Shown here piece by piece: positions 48,875 through 59,727 of a stretch of DNA of 64,000 bases. The translations under genes and the position numbers were made by a program. The first letter of the stretch is position 1. Every line of letters starts with the position of its first letter. The notes beneath the pieces are model-generated. The model was not told the origin of the DNA. It did not search any database and was given only the letters and a program-made list of their open reading frames with translations. Origin of the DNA: Morganella morganii (GTDB lineage Bacteria; Pseudomonadota; Gammaproteobacteria; Enterobacterales; Enterobacteriaceae); contig NZ_VKKS01000001.1 of the NCBI RefSeq assembly GCF_019402645.1, positions 2,912,811 through 2,976,810 of the forward strand. Reading direction: 5' to 3'.

Positions 48875-49840
48875 TCAGCGCCACAGGAACGGTTTCTGCA
48901 ATGTGATGCCGAGGATCTCTTCCCGGGCGATTTGCCAGAAATAACGGACAGCTTCTTTGGTTTTCGGGCTGTCGATTCCCAGCACTTTGAAGACCAGACC
49001 ACACTCGTTCGGCAACTGCGTTGCCCCGAATGCAACCTCTTCATCCGTGTCATAACGGGCTTCCAGGCGCACCAGGATACGGGCATGATGCTCTTTCGGT
49101 GTCAGTAAAATCACATTACCGAAGACATCAAATCCCCCCATCACGCCGACCACATTCAGTGCTTCTTTTTTTGGTTCCAGAATGTATTTCTCAACAAATA
49201 ATTCTTTTCCCTCACTGTTTTCCGCCCGGATTTTTGATGAAAAAATATCAAACCCGAACTGTTCGTCCGGATGGTGATATTTCCGCCCCGACATCAGGAT
49301 CTCGGAATAAATCAGTGTTGCCGTCGGATCAATCGTTATCTGTGTATCCGTTAAAAAACGGGCATTACGGTGCGGGATAATCGGATCCGGCATAAACTCC
49401 AGATAACCGCCCGCTTCCACCACCACATTCTGGTACTGTGTGGCGTAGTTCGCCTCCATCATATGGATTTTGGTGGCGGACTGTGTGGTGACATGGGCGC
49501 ACGCCCCTGCTTCCACAATCAGATCCAGCGCCTGGCGGTCGCCCTGTAACAGGCAACCGGAGGTTGAAATCATGGTGACACACGGCATCTGCGGCATCAG
49601 TTCATCCCAGTACAGCGCGCGCTGTACCAGAGAGGGTACCCGGCGCTCCATTTCCACCATTTCACTGCGGTATTCCCGTTTGGCAAACCGCAGTTTCAGA
49701 TAGCCACTTTTCCCGATGGCACCACTTTGCATCTGCTTTGGCTCATCCTGGTAAGGCGCCATTTCCGGCGCCTTTTCCCCTAAGAGATGAGCCCGGAGGC
49801 GCGTGGGCGTCCCCGCGATCTCAGCCCTCAGTTGTGTCAT
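48875..49840 (-). CDS. ureD: Urease accessory protein UreD
   Basis: A scaffold that binds apo-urease and, with UreF and UreG, delivers nickel. The 321-residue protein contains [57 protein letters not shown] and [15 protein letters not shown], all typical of UreD. Its start overlaps the ureG stop by 4 nt (ATGA), so translation is coupled. It is last in ureABCEFGD, the order used by Yersinia and Morganella. Confidence 0.96.
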   Translation of the reverse strand: MTQLRAEIAGTPTRLRAHLLGEKAPEMAPYQDEPKQMQSGAIGKSGYLKLRFAKREYRSEMVEMERRVPSLVQRALYWDELMPQMPCVTMISTSGCLLQGDRQALDLIVEAGACAHVTTQSATKIHMMEANYATQYQNVVVEAGGYLEFMPDPIIPHRNARFLTDTQITIDPTATLIYSEILMSGRKYHHPDEQFGFDIFSSKIRAENSEGKELFVEKYILEPKKEALNVVGVMGGFDVFGNVILLTPKEHHARILVRLEARYDTDEEVAFGATQLPNECGLVFKVLGIDSPKTKEAVRYFWQIAREEILGITLQKPFLWR

Positions 49841-50475
49841 ACTTTTGCTCCCGCCTGATGAGTGAACAGGAATTTATCCATGATCATATCCACCAGCTCA
49901 ACCACGCCTTCGCCGGTTTTGCAGTTGGTCATGACATACGGACGGTTGCCGCGCACCACTTTGGTGTCACTTTCCATGACTTCCAGGCTGGCGCCGACAT
50001 ACGGTGCGAGATCGATTTTGTTGATCACCAGGATATCCGCCTGCACCAGGCCCGGACCGTTTTTACGCGGGATTTTCTCCCCTTCCGCCACATCGATAAC
50101 ATAGATATAGAAGTCAGCAAGTGCCGGACTGAAGGTCAGTGTCAGGTTGTCGCCGCCGCTTTCGATCATAATGACGTCACTGTCCGGGAAGCGCTCTTCC
50201 ATATCTTCCACCGCCGCAATGTTCATACTCGGGTCTTCACGTACCGCGGTGTGCGGGCAGGCACCGGTTTCAACGCCGAGAATTTTCTCTTCGTCGAGGA
50301 TACCTTTCAGGGTGCGTTTGACCTGCTTCGCATCTTCGGTGGTTACGATGTCGTTGGTGATGATTAGCGGCTTGATTCCGCGTTCAATCAGGATCGGGGT
50401 GATCACCTCAATAATCGCCGTTTTACCTGAGCCAACAGGGCCGCCGATACCGATCCGTGTCATTTTTTTCATCAA
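49837..50475 (-). CDS. ureG: Urease accessory GTPase UreG
   Basis: A SIMIBI GTPase that carries nickel to the urease complex. It has 212 residues with the P-loop [15 protein letters not shown] (about 7-21), the metal-binding Cys-Pro-His in [17 protein letters not shown] and the G4-type [13 protein letters not shown]. It overlaps ureD by 4 nt and follows ureF by 29 nt. Confidence 0.97.
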   Translation of the reverse strand: MMKKMTRIGIGGPVGSGKTAIIEVITPILIERGIKPLIITNDIVTTEDAKQVKRTLKGILDEEKILGVETGACPHTAVREDPSMNIAAVEDMEERFPDSDVIMIESGGDNLTLTFSPALADFYIYVIDVAEGEKIPRKNGPGLVQADILVINKIDLAPYVGASLEVMESDTKVVRGNRPYVMTNCKTGEGVVELVDMIMDKFLFTHQAGAKV

Positions 50476-50504
50476 TATACTCCCGGAAATAAGTCAGCCG
50501 CCTG

Positions 50505-51194
50505 TCAGTTCATAAACAGGCGGACAAAAGATTTGGTATGAACTGCCGCAAGGACGTCGATCACCGGCACATAGGAAGACATTTGTTCAATGTCACCACA
50601 GGCTGCAATATCGCAGAAGGTTTCAATGTCGTTGTTCAGCTCAAATAAAATGTGCTGCGTTTCAAAGTGCGTGATCCGCATCAGGCGCATGGCGGCGCTG
50701 AGGATCGTCATTGCGATCCCGTACTGATGCATGACCACCACTTCGCGCTCGCCGATGCCCTGTACCGCCATCACAATAGCCTGAGTGACAGGTTGCGTGC
50801 CCGGGGTGTCCCCGCTTTTAATCTGTGCCAGCCACCGGGCCACGAGCGGGTCGTCAAAAATATGGACGGAAATCTCCGCCAGTTTTTTCCCCATCCGCGT
50901 CGCCATCAGGCGGGCTTCTTCATTCAGTTTGCGGTTATTCACCGCCCGGTCCACCCGCAGGATGGCATCATTGTCCCCCGCCAGCACCGCGCGGTGTGCC
51001 GCGACAACGGCAATACCGTCACCGCTGGCCGCCTGTTTCAGCGCCGTGCGGACAAAGCCTTTCAGAGTTTCGGCATCATGTACCACGCCCGTCTGAATCG
51101 CCGATTCCACGCCGTTCGAGAAAGTAAAGGCGCCGACGGGAAGTGCCGAATCACCAAACTGCATGATCCGGATAAGATCAGCCGCTTTCATCAC
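50505..51194 (-). CDS. ureF: Urease accessory protein UreF
   Basis: An all-helical activator that bridges UreD and UreG. The 229 residues include [20 protein letters not shown] (about 8-27), the family N-terminus, and [10 protein letters not shown] at the end. It lies 21 nt after ureE and 29 nt before ureG. Confidence 0.95.
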   Translation of the reverse strand: MMKAADLIRIMQFGDSALPVGAFTFSNGVESAIQTGVVHDAETLKGFVRTALKQAASGDGIAVVAAHRAVLAGDNDAILRVDRAVNNRKLNEEARLMATRMGKKLAEISVHIFDDPLVARWLAQIKSGDTPGTQPVTQAIVMAVQGIGEREVVVMHQYGIAMTILSAAMRLMRITHFETQHILFELNNDIETFCDIAACGDIEQMSSYVPVIDVLAAVHTKSFVRLFMN

Positions 51195-51215
51195 ACGTTC
51201 TCCCGTTCCGGTCTG

Positions 51216-51863
51216 TCAGTGTTTGTGGTCATGGTCGTGATCGTGGTGATGATCATGACCGTGGTCGTGACTGTGGTCATGATCATGGCTGTGCCCGTGA
51301 TTATGAGCCACATGCACGTGAGTATCTGTTTCTTCCGCGCCGCCGAACAGCAGACGGGATTCTGAGTTGGTCAGGATTGGCAGAATGGTTTCGCCTTTGA
51401 CGAAAGCAAACGTATCATTGCCGAAACCGTGGGTGCGCATCACGGATTCCATCACTTTTTCACTGACGGTCAGCGGGACATACACCTTGTTTTCTTTGAT
51501 AACGGCTTTCCAGTGCTGGTTACCGAGCGCATGACCCAGTTCAAAACTGATGCGGATCTGCTCTTCCGGCGTGCTGCCCTGAAGACGTTTAAGATCAACA
51601 ACCATGACATCACGCAGATCGATCCGGACGACAACCATGGTATTGGTGGTGTCATCGGTATGGATCACATCTCCGTCAGACAACAGCACGTTGCGATCCA
51701 GCGCGATCCCGATATCCAGCCCGTTTTGGGTGTGTTTACGGCAGCGGCTTTTCTGGGCTTCCCGCTGATCGAGGGTCAGCATATCCACCGTCATGTCGTT
51801 CGCTTTATCAGCCCACGCCTGATCTTTTCTGACGTTGCCGAGAATGTGCTCAATGAGGATCAT
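51216..51863 (-). CDS. ureE: Urease nickel metallochaperone UreE with histidine-rich tail
   Basis: UreE binds nickel and donates it to UreG. The 215 residues have an N-terminal peptide-binding domain, a metal-binding domain (about 75-150, [20 protein letters not shown]) with the conserved surface histidine, and a C-terminal tail from about 178 made almost only of His and Asp ([18 protein letters not shown]). The tail can bind several extra Ni ions; its repeats are encoded by CAT/CAC GAC/GAT codons and are prone to length changes. Confidence 0.96.
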   Translation of the reverse strand: MILIEHILGNVRKDQAWADKANDMTVDMLTLDQREAQKSRCRKHTQNGLDIGIALDRNVLLSDGDVIHTDDTTNTMVVVRIDLRDVMVVDLKRLQGSTPEEQIRISFELGHALGNQHWKAVIKENKVYVPLTVSEKVMESVMRTHGFGNDTFAFVKGETILPILTNSESRLLFGGAEETDTHVHVAHNHGHSHDHDHSHDHGHDHHHDHDHDHKH

Positions 51864-51932
51864 GGAATTACCTTTTTGTTATGCCCGGCGGGCTGACAGC
51901 GCCCGCCGGGGAAGTCAGTTAACCAAAAGCGT

Positions 51933-53651
51933 TTAGCCGAAGAAATAACGCTGGTTCATCGCTGCCACCGAGATTGGCTGGCAGGTAGCGTGTTCCCCGT
52001 TGACTTTCACCGCGAAGGTTTCCGGATCCACTTCGATATCCGGGGTTTCGCCGTTACGGATCAGGTCGCGTTTGGTGGTGGTACGCATGCCCTGAACCGC
52101 GACAACTTCGCGCTCCAGACCGGCTTTCTCTTTCACTCCATCTTCCAGTGCAGCCTGAGAAACGAAGGTCACACAGGTATCCTGGAGGGTTTTACCCATC
52201 GCACCAAACATCGGACGATAGAAGACCGGCTGTGGTGTCGGCAGGGAAGCGTTAGGATCACCCATCGCTGCCCAGTTGATCATGCCGCCTTTGATAACCA
52301 GTTTTGGTTTCGCACCGAAGAAACGCGGATCCCACAGTACCAGGTCCGCCATTTTGCCGACTTCGATTGAGCCGAGCACATGGCTGATACCCTGAGCAAT
52401 TGCCGGGTTGATAGTGATTTTTGCCACGTAACGCAGAACACGGAAGTTATCGTTACCCGCCGCATCTTCAGGCAGTTTACCGCGCGCTGCTTTCATGGCG
52501 TTAGCGGTCTGAATCACACGCAGCCAGTTCTCACCGACACGCCCCATTGCCTGGGAATCACTGGAGAACATGGAGATGGCACCCATATCATGCAGTACGT
52601 TTTCTGCCGCAATAGTTTCCGGACGTACACGGCTTTCCGCAAAGGAAACGTCAGCCGGGACATTCGGGTTCAGGTTGTGACACACCATGATCATGTCAAA
52701 CAGTTCTGCCTGACTGTTGATACCGTATGGCAGTGTCGGGTTAGTGGAGCTCGGCAGCACGTTCGGCTGGCTGACCACCTTGATGATATCCGGCGCGTGG
52801 CCGCCACCCGCACCTTCGGTGTGGTAAGTGTGGATAGTCCGGCCTTCAAAGGCTTCGATGGTATCTTCCACATAACCGCCTTCGTTCAGACTGTCTGTGT
52901 GTACCGCAACCTGAATATCATAATCGTCTGCCACACGCAGTGAATGACGGATAGCATTGGAGGTTGCACCCCAGTCTTCGTGTACTTTCAGACCGGCAAC
53001 ACCGGCAATAATCTGTTCAACCAGCGGATCACGGGCAAAGGAGTTACCTTTACCGAGCATCCCGACGTTGACCGGTAAACCTTCCAGTGCACGCAGCATG
53101 GCGCGGATATTCCACGGACCCGCGGTGACGGTTGTCCCGTTGGTGCCGTCTGTCGGCCCGATACCACCGCCGAAGAAAGTGGTGACACCGTTAGACAGCG
53201 CTGCATAGGCCTGCTGTGGTGAAATCAGGTGAATATGGGTATCAATACCTGCTGCGGTCAGGATCAGATGTTCACCGGAGATAGCATCGGTTGATACACC
53301 GGCAACCATCCCCGGAGTGATACCGTCCTGAAGATTCGGGTTTCCGCTCTTACCGATACCGACGATTTTGCCGTCCTTCACACCCACGTCCGCTTTGATG
53401 ACACCCAATTTGGCATCCAGGATAGTAACGTTGGTGATAACCAGGTCGAGCACACCATTGTCACTGGTCAGTGTGTTATTCGCCCCCATCCCGTCACGGA
53501 GGGATTTCCCGCCGCCGTAAACAGATTCTTCGCCGTAGCCGCGTAAATCTTTTTCAATTTCAATATAGAGGTCGGTATCACCGAGACGGATTTTGTCCCC
53601 GGTGGTCGGCCCGAACAGGCCGCAATATTCTTGTCTGGAAATCTGTGGCAT
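51933..53651 (-). CDS. ureC: Urease alpha (catalytic) subunit
   Basis: It hydrolyses urea to ammonia and carbamate. I start at the ATG at 53651 after GAGGAAC, giving 572 residues beginning [19 protein letters not shown]; a frame 13 codons longer lacks support. The nickel ligands are present: His139/His141 (IDTHIHL), the lysine to be carbamylated, Lys223 (GLKVHEDWG), His252, His278 and Asp366 (SSDSQAMG); the flap Cys325-His326 lies in [10 protein letters not shown]. Preceded by ureB. Confidence 0.98.
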   Translation of the reverse strand: MPQISRQEYCGLFGPTTGDKIRLGDTDLYIEIEKDLRGYGEESVYGGGKSLRDGMGANNTLTSDNGVLDLVITNVTILDAKLGVIKADVGVKDGKIVGIGKSGNPNLQDGITPGMVAGVSTDAISGEHLILTAAGIDTHIHLISPQQAYAALSNGVTTFFGGGIGPTDGTNGTTVTAGPWNIRAMLRALEGLPVNVGMLGKGNSFARDPLVEQIIAGVAGLKVHEDWGATSNAIRHSLRVADDYDIQVAVHTDSLNEGGYVEDTIEAFEGRTIHTYHTEGAGGGHAPDIIKVVSQPNVLPSSTNPTLPYGINSQAELFDMIMVCHNLNPNVPADVSFAESRVRPETIAAENVLHDMGAISMFSSDSQAMGRVGENWLRVIQTANAMKAARGKLPEDAAGNDNFRVLRYVAKITINPAIAQGISHVLGSIEVGKMADLVLWDPRFFGAKPKLVIKGGMINWAAMGDPNASLPTPQPVFYRPMFGAMGKTLQDTCVTFVSQAALEDGVKEKAGLEREVVAVQGMRTTTKRDLIRNGETPDIEVDPETFAVKVNGEHATCQPISVAAMNQRYFFG

Positions 53652-53718
53652 AACGTGTTCCTCATTTCGTTCAGGATGCCTGTGCATCACTGCCGGAAAA
53701 TCGTGTCAGGGCGGAGAA

Positions 53719-54141
53719 TTACTTCTTCGCTTCTTCTTTATGGCTGAAACCGCGGGCAATTGCCTCGTTCAGGGCAATCGCTTTTGCCGGACGTTCGCTG
53801 GTGGCCACATTATTACCGGCCCAGCCGTCCACCAGGTTGTTAAACCCGTACACTGTCTGTTTGCCGCCGTAAGGAATAAGAGAAACTTCAGTTTCATCAC
53901 CCGGCTCAAAACGGATTGCGGTGGTGGATGAAATATTCAGTCGTTTACCGTAAGCCGCTTCGCGATCAAATTCCAGGGCATGGTTCACTTCAAAAAAGTG
54001 AAAATGCGAACCGACCTGAATCGGACGATCCCCGGTATTGCGGACTTTAATTTTGGTTTCCGGCTTACCGGTATTAAATTCAATCGGGGTATCCGCAAAA
54101 ATGACTCCGCCTAACGGCGTAGGTTGTTTTGTATTACTCAT
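53719..54141 (-). CDS. ureB: Urease beta subunit
   Basis: A structural subunit of urease. From the ATG at 54141 it has 140 residues; the segments [37 protein letters not shown] and [14 protein letters not shown] are the family core. A frame five codons longer is not conserved. It lies 30 nt after ureA and 67 nt before ureC as separate genes, in contrast to the ureAB fusion of Helicobacter. Confidence 0.97.
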   Translation of the reverse strand: MSNTKQPTPLGGVIFADTPIEFNTGKPETKIKVRNTGDRPIQVGSHFHFFEVNHALEFDREAAYGKRLNISSTTAIRFEPGDETEVSLIPYGGKQTVYGFNNLVDGWAGNNVATSERPAKAIALNEAIARGFSHKEEAKK

Positions 54142-54171
54142 AATCAGAAACCTCACCTTTTTGCTGTACGT

Positions 54172-54474
54172 TTATTTGATTGGGTTATGAACTGTCACCA
54201 GACGGCTGCCGTCCGTGAAAATCGCCTCAACCTGCACATTCGGAATTAAATCATCCACCCCTTCCATCACGTCGGCTTTGGTCAGCACGGTGGCAGCTTC
54301 TTTCATCACGTCTTCCACTGTTTTGCCGTCGCGGGCGCCTTCCAGTGCTGTCACAGTGATAATCGCGACCGCTTCCGGGTAATTCAGTTTTACCCCCCTG
54401 TCACGGCGTCGCTGCGCGACATCCGCCAGGGTATATATCATCAGCTTTTCAACTTCTCTCGGGGTTAATTGCAT
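54172..54474 (-). CDS. ureA: Urease gamma subunit
   Basis: The smallest structural subunit, 100 residues from the ATG at 54474, which follows GGAGG. It starts [20 protein letters not shown] and contains [20 protein letters not shown] and [12 protein letters not shown]. It is first in ureABCEFGD. No ureR-like AraC regulator lies beside it, in keeping with constitutive or nickel/other control. Confidence 0.97.
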   Translation of the reverse strand: MQLTPREVEKLMIYTLADVAQRRRDRGVKLNYPEAVAIITVTALEGARDGKTVEDVMKEAATVLTKADVMEGVDDLIPNVQVEAIFTDGSRLVTVHNPIK

Positions 54475-54902
54475 AACGCCTCCACAATTGAATGAAAACA
54501 GAGTCATCAGACAGCAATCCGGGAATTTACGGTTTCCGGATCACCGTGATTTCAGTTTTTATTTCAGTGACGCATCGCTGAATGCAGGCACAATCCGCCA
54601 CTGACCGCCGGACATGCGCAGTCGCACACCCGGAAATACTAAAGTGTGAAAAATATAAGCTGTTAATCAGCCGTAAAAAAATAAACCACTCACCGCTGTT
54701 CTCCTGATAAGAAAACGATGTTCAGATCCCTTTCAGACTATGCGGTGTATCCGTTACCGCATATAAATGAATTACTATCAGCCACTGTGTAAATATAAAA
54801 TAAATAACTATGCTTATTTCCGGTTAATAAATAAAAAATACTCAGATAAAGACTAAATAAAACGGATTATCACCTGAACTCAACCGTCACTTTTATTACT
54901 CC
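54475..54902. other. Region between the ABC ATPase gene and ureA
   Basis: About 430 bases that must contain the urease promoter. On the minus strand there is a GTG at 54693 behind AGGAG that opens only eight codons (VSGLFFYG, then stop), and an open stretch at 54559-54645 reading VFPGVRLRMSGGQWRIVPAF and ending SDASLK. They could be the two ends of a deleted second ATPase gene, but they are too short to prove it. Confidence 0.35.
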
Positions 54903-55691
54903 TCACCCGGGTATATTTCTGCCCGTCAGAAAACGGTGTTCCGGCAGCGCATCCCACAGTGACTGTAACCACCGACTGCCTTCCCCGTTCAGCAATGCCT
55001 GCGATGTCAGTGTTTCCTGTAAAACCCCGTGGCGCAGCACCGCTATCCGGTCAGCAAACCGGGCTGCCATCGCCAGATCATGCGTGACCCATAACACGCC
55101 GCGCCCGTCCGCACACAGCACTTTCAGGTGCGTGAGTAACTGCCCTGCATGTTCGTCATCCAGCCAGGACGTAATTTCATCCGCCAGGATATACTGCGCC
55201 CCGGTCAGGGTCGCACCACAGGTCAGCACCCGTTTTGCCATCCCGCCGGACAGCCGGTTCGGAAAAGCGTCCGTCAGCTCCGGCCGGAGGTTATAACGTT
55301 GCAGTTGCCGCGCCACGTCGTGCATTTTCACATGCATGCCGCTGAGTGTGGCGGCGCGTTCCAGTTGCGGGCCAACCCGCACCAGCGGATTGAGCGCACT
55401 CACCCCCTGCGGCACATAACACAGGGTATTGCCGCGGTGCAGTTGCTTGCTCTCTTCCGTCAGAGTTTCCCCCGCGAGCGAGATAGCCCCCCGGCAGCGC
55501 ATATTGTCCGGCAACAGACCCAGCGCACTCTGCAGCAACAGGCTTTTGCCTTCCCCGCTGCTGCCGACCAGCGCCACCAGCTCACCGGGCTGAACCACCA
55601 GGGAAATATCCGTCAGCAGCGGCTGCCAGCGTTTTTTCCGCAGCCAGCTGAACTGTGCGACATCAATGGCAAGCCGGTCAAATTTCAGCAT
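54903..55691 (-). CDS. ABC transporter ATP-binding protein, nickel/peptide (NikD/YntD) type
   Basis: The energy subunit of a nickel- or peptide-type importer. It has 262 residues with Walker A GSSGEGKSLLLQSALG (about 42), the Q-loop VPQGVSALNPL, a signature RLSGGMAKRV and Walker B YILADEITSWLD, where the usual catalytic Glu is present. Its start overlaps the permease stop by 1 nt. Opp/Nik systems normally have two different ATPases (D and E); only this one is present here. Confidence 0.88.
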   Translation of the reverse strand: MLKFDRLAIDVAQFSWLRKKRWQPLLTDISLVVQPGELVALVGSSGEGKSLLLQSALGLLPDNMRCRGAISLAGETLTEESKQLHRGNTLCYVPQGVSALNPLVRVGPQLERAATLSGMHVKMHDVARQLQRYNLRPELTDAFPNRLSGGMAKRVLTCGATLTGAQYILADEITSWLDDEHAGQLLTHLKVLCADGRGVLWVTHDLAMAARFADRIAVLRHGVLQETLTSQALLNGEGSRWLQSLWDALPEHRFLTGRNIPG

Positions 55692-56497
55692 TATGCGATC
55701 CTCAGCCAGAGCTGTTGTAAGGCTTTCGCAAACTGATCAAACAGCAACACCAGTCCGACCAGCACCAGTCCCGGGAAAAATGCCAGCCACCAGGCGCCGG
55801 TGCTGAGATAACGCAGCGCATCTGACAACAGGATCCCCAGTGATGCCTCATGCGGCGCAAGCCCAAAGCCCAGAAAACTGAGCGCCGCACTGTGCAGTAC
55901 CGAATGCGGGAACATCAGCAGTGTACCGACAATCCACTGCGGTAATAACATTGGCAGATAATGATGACGCCAGCAATACAGCCGTGAATTTCCCATCCGG
56001 TGGGCCAGCATCACATAATCCGTTTCCCGTACCCGCAAAATTTCCGAGCGCAGGATCAGCGTCAGTTTCGGCCAGTGTGTCAGCGCTATCGCCCAGATCA
56101 CACCGGATTTTCCGCCGCCCAGCGTGAAACAGATTAAAATCAGCAGCAGCAGGTGCGGCAGCGCCAGCAGCGTATCAATCACCCCGCGCACCAGATAATC
56201 TGTTCCTTTGTTAATCGTTGATAACCCGGCCATGGTCAGCGCCACCAGTCCGCTGGTCAGGGCGGAAATCAGTCCGATTTGCAGACTGGTTGCCATGCCC
56301 TGAAAGGTGCGATCCCACAGGTCGCGCCCCAGGCTGTCAGTACCGAACCAGTGCGCGGCAGACGGTGCCTGCCGCCGCGCCAGGAAATTCATATCAATAT
56401 CAGTGTGTGTGATCCAGATGGCATACACGCCCAGCAGGATCAGCATCAGTAATGTGCCCGTCAGTTTTAACAGTGCGCGGTTCGGGTTATATGTCAT
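55691..56497 (-). CDS. ABC transporter permease, NikC/OppC type
   Basis: A 268-residue inner-membrane permease with an N-terminal membrane anchor (LLMLILLGVYAIWITHTDID), the OppC-family HWFGTDSLGRDLWDRTFQG (about 48-66) and a BPD_transp_1 core with the coupling segment AHRMGNSRLYCWRHHYLPML. It overlaps the preceding permease by 4 nt and the ATPase by 1 nt, so the four genes are co-translated. Confidence 0.9.
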   Translation of the reverse strand: MTYNPNRALLKLTGTLLMLILLGVYAIWITHTDIDMNFLARRQAPSAAHWFGTDSLGRDLWDRTFQGMATSLQIGLISALTSGLVALTMAGLSTINKGTDYLVRGVIDTLLALPHLLLLILICFTLGGGKSGVIWAIALTHWPKLTLILRSEILRVRETDYVMLAHRMGNSRLYCWRHHYLPMLLPQWIVGTLLMFPHSVLHSAALSFLGFGLAPHEASLGILLSDALRYLSTGAWWLAFFPGLVLVGLVLLFDQFAKALQQLWLRIA

Positions 56498-57462
56498 GAC
56501 TCGCGGATCACTCCCTGATTCACACGACGCAGTAAAATATCCGCCGTGCTGTTACCGATAAAAATCAGGATCGCGCAAAACATCACAATACCCATCAGCA
56601 GCGGAATATCCCCCCGCAGCCCCGCGTCTATCGTCGCCTGTCCCAGCCCGGGATAGGCAAACACTTTCTCCGCCAGCAATGAACCGCTCAGCAGTTCCCC
56701 CACAGAAGCAAACTGTAAACAGAGTGCCGGCGTGATGGCGTGACGCAGCACATGAAATTTAATCAGCGGCCAGCCTTTATCCCCCTGCGCTTTGGCATAA
56801 CGGATAAATTCTGTTCCCATCACTTCCGCCACTTTTGCCCGTGTATGCAGGGCAATATTACCGACGCCGAGTAATCCCAGTGCCAGCACCGGCAGGATCA
56901 GGTGATGAATTTTCTGCCCGAATGTTGCCGTGTCCGCATCCTCACCCATCGGCCAGGCACAGCAGACCGGCGCCCAGTTCAGGGAAACCGCAAACAGTGA
57001 CAGCAGCAGCAGCCCTATCCAGAATGTCGGTATCGAGGCCAGCAGATACGACAGCGCCGATATTATTTTATCCGGCCAGCGGTTCAGATAGCGCCCGGCC
57101 ACCAGCCCCAGCAGCAGCCCGGCAATTCCCGAGAACAGCCAGGCGCTGATAAGCAGCGCCAGTGACGGCCCGAGCCGTGCCGAAATCACCTCTGAAACCG
57201 GCGCGTTATACAGCATGGAGTAGCCGAGATCGCCGCGCAGCATCTGCGAGAACCAGATCCAGAACCGCTGCCACAGCGGCTGATCCAGTCCCCAGCGGGC
57301 GGCGATCGCCGGATACTGCTCCGGCGGCACATGCAGCAGATCATTTCCGATATAGGCTCTGATCGGGTCAACCGGCGAATAACTGAGGAGGATAAAAACC
57401 CCCGCCGCTGTGACCGTCAGCAGACAAACGAACCGCACGAAAAGGAACAGGGCACTGCGCAT
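56494..57462 (-). CDS. ABC transporter permease, NikB/OppB type
   Basis: A 322-residue permease with an N-terminal signal-anchor (FVRFVCLLTVTAAGVFILLS), the OppB-family region YIGNDLLHVPPEQYPAIAAR WGLDQPLWQRF and GDLGYSMLYNAPVSEVI, and the coupling helix EFIRYAKAQGDKGWPLIKFH. It overlaps the binding-protein gene by one base and the next permease by 4 nt. Confidence 0.9.
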   Translation of the reverse strand: MRSALFLFVRFVCLLTVTAAGVFILLSYSPVDPIRAYIGNDLLHVPPEQYPAIAARWGLDQPLWQRFWIWFSQMLRGDLGYSMLYNAPVSEVISARLGPSLALLISAWLFSGIAGLLLGLVAGRYLNRWPDKIISALSYLLASIPTFWIGLLLLSLFAVSLNWAPVCCAWPMGEDADTATFGQKIHHLILPVLALGLLGVGNIALHTRAKVAEVMGTEFIRYAKAQGDKGWPLIKFHVLRHAITPALCLQFASVGELLSGSLLAEKVFAYPGLGQATIDAGLRGDIPLLMGIVMFCAILIFIGNSTADILLRRVNQGVIRES

Positions 57463-59057
57463 TATTTACAGGTCCAGGCCCAGTCATCCACGCTGTTGAG
57501 CAATGACCATGATCCGTGGATTTCCGGTGCGCCCCTGCCCAAATCCACACAATCATTCACCACGTAAGTATGCTGCACATTCAGCAGCCACGCCCAGGCA
57601 GCATCCCCTTTAATCCCGGTGCCGGTTTTACCGTTCCAGTCCACCTGCTGCCAGACAGGAATTGCCGCTTCCTGATCCGGCGCACTCATCGCCTTCTCAA
57701 GAATGGCATCCACCTGCGGATTTTTGTAATAACCCGGATTGTAGAATTCCACGCCTGCCGCTTTGCTGCTGTAGTGATGGACTAACTCCATCGGATCCAG
57801 ACTGCCCCAGCCGAACAGGGTCGGGTTTGCGTGCATATGACGTTCGACGGTTTCCCAGCTGCCGGACTGTAAATCCAGCTCAATGCCGATAGGTTTCAGG
57901 AATGCGCGGACAGCCTGTGCCAGGTCACGGCGGGTGGTATCCCCGCTGGTGTACCACAGCGTCAGTTTAGCGACTTTGCCGTCTTTCTCACGCAGACCGT
58001 CTTTATTAAGTTTCCAGCCTGCCTCTTCCAGAATCTGTTTTGCTTTTTCCGCATCACCATCTTTAAAGGCTGCTTCCGGATTGTTCCAGGGCAGGCCGTG
58101 AACACCGGTAAAGGCCGGTACGGCGTACCCTTCCATCACCTGCTCAGCCAGTAATTTCCGGTCAATGGCGTAGTTAATGGCTTTACGGATGGCCACATCA
58201 GAAGTGATATCGTTACCGATCGGATTACCCTGTGCATCCTTTTCACCGGCTTCAGGGATAGGGAAAACAATCCCGCGGTTTTCCACACTGGCGCGTTCCG
58301 TCAGTTTCATCCCTTTGACATCACCGGCAGTTGCGGCGATCACCGGCGGAATGCGGACAACCTCAAGCTGGCGGCTCTGTGCGGCAGCAAAAGCGGCATC
58401 CTCATCCAGGAACACAAACACCAGTTTGTTAAAATCGTTTTTCGGACCGGCGTAGTACGGGTTAGTCTCAACAATCAGCTGCTGACCGGGCTGGAAGGCC
58501 ACCAGGCGGTACGGCCCCGCACCCACCGGTTTTTGGGCATACTCTCTGGCATCATATTTATCTGCGGAAACAATTCCGAGGGAACCGAGCACGTTGATAA
58601 AGGTACTCTGTGGTTCGGATAGAGTGATTTTCACTGTCAGCGGATCAATTTCCTCCGCTTTGGCAAAGTTACCCATGTCGATTTTACCGCCGGCGGCGGC
58701 GGCATTGTTATAGGTGAACGCCACATCTTTGGCGGTCAGCGGGGAGCCGTCAGAGAATTTCAGATCTTTTTTCAGCTTCAGCGTCCACTCTTTGCCGTCG
58801 GCATTGTGGTCGTAGCTGTCCAGCATATAGCTGTGCCAGGAAAGATCGGCCTTTTGTTTGAGCAGCGGGCTGTGCAGTAACAAATAACTGCCGTGGCTCC
58901 AGCCGAGCATCGGGTCAAACCCTTCTGTCGGTTCTGCGCCGATGGCCAGCCGCAATGTATGACCAGTATTTTCTGCCGCAGCCAGCGCTGAAGCACTAAT
59001 TGCTGTACCTAATAGCATAGAAACGAGTGTTCTTGCAAAAACCGACCTTTTAATCAT
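57462..59057 (-). CDS. ABC transporter substrate-binding protein, nickel/peptide (NikA/YntA) type
   Basis: A 531-residue periplasmic binding protein of the SBP_bac_5 family. The signal peptide (MIKRSVFARTLVSMLLGTAI then ASALAAA) is followed by LRLAIGAEPTEGFDPMLGWS, KKDLKFSDGSPLTAKDVAFT and LWYTSGDTTRRDLAQAVRAF. It heads a four-gene operon just before ureA on the same strand. In Yersinia, yntABCDE next to ure imports nickel for urease; the same role is likely here, though binding to nickel is not shown by the sequence. Confidence 0.88.
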   Translation of the reverse strand: MIKRSVFARTLVSMLLGTAISASALAAAENTGHTLRLAIGAEPTEGFDPMLGWSHGSYLLLHSPLLKQKADLSWHSYMLDSYDHNADGKEWTLKLKKDLKFSDGSPLTAKDVAFTYNNAAAAGGKIDMGNFAKAEEIDPLTVKITLSEPQSTFINVLGSLGIVSADKYDAREYAQKPVGAGPYRLVAFQPGQQLIVETNPYYAGPKNDFNKLVFVFLDEDAAFAAAQSRQLEVVRIPPVIAATAGDVKGMKLTERASVENRGIVFPIPEAGEKDAQGNPIGNDITSDVAIRKAINYAIDRKLLAEQVMEGYAVPAFTGVHGLPWNNPEAAFKDGDAEKAKQILEEAGWKLNKDGLREKDGKVAKLTLWYTSGDTTRRDLAQAVRAFLKPIGIELDLQSGSWETVERHMHANPTLFGWGSLDPMELVHHYSSKAAGVEFYNPGYYKNPQVDAILEKAMSAPDQEAAIPVWQQVDWNGKTGTGIKGDAAWAWLLNVQHTYVVNDCVDLGRGAPEIHGSWSLLNSVDDWAWTCK

Positions 59058-59727
59058 TATTCACCCTTACCTGACCAGAATTTACAATGTTTAATTTTGA
59101 GTTAATCCGGTGTTACACAAAATCACCTGTGAAAAATTAATCTACCAAAGAAAACAGAGTTTATATAACTAAAATCACGTCCGAAAATGATGCATATTAA
59201 TGAATCATGGTAAAAATCGGATTTCTCATATATTAAATTCTTTTATTAAATCCTGATTATGAATAATAACATTATTACATATTTTTCTGATAATTCCCGC
59301 CAGAAACATATTGTAACAACTTACCCGTAAACAGACTAAAACCAATTATCTGACAAGGTATTACATCACTGAACCACAAGCTCTGCAACGCGATTACCAG
59401 TACCTCTGCCATATGTTTTTTTTCAGTGTAACACACTCTTTTTAGTTATCACTGTTGAATTCCATCCGGCAAAAATCATTAATTAAATTAATTATTTTCT
59501 CTTCGGTAATTTTATCATGACTGGTATTAACAGAATTTTACCCATGTCTGAACCGGAGTTACTGCACTTGTTGCAATATGAGTGACTGAAACTCATTTAG
59601 ATACATTAAGAAAACCCATGGGAAAACCGAAATATTAAGCAGGGAAAAGATAAACAGGGAAACAAAAACACAGGAAATACAGACAATTCCTAATTAAAAA
59701 AACACAATTTCGGGAATTGTCTGCTGG
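59058..59727. other. Long AT-rich intergenic region between the nickel-type operon and tonB-like gene
   Basis: About 670 bases that hold the promoter of the ABC operon at its left. Near the right end an inverted repeat (CAGACAATTCC at 59680-59690 with GGAATTGTCTG at 59713-59723) has a 22-nt loop and may act as the tonB-like gene's terminator, although no U-run follows. I found no NikR-type GTATGA/TCATAC palindrome and no gene. Confidence 0.5.

Noticed and set aside
59058-59727. NikR operator before the nickel-type ABC operon
   Set aside because: I looked for GTATGA-N16-TCATAC and found no match, so no nickel-responsive site is claimed.
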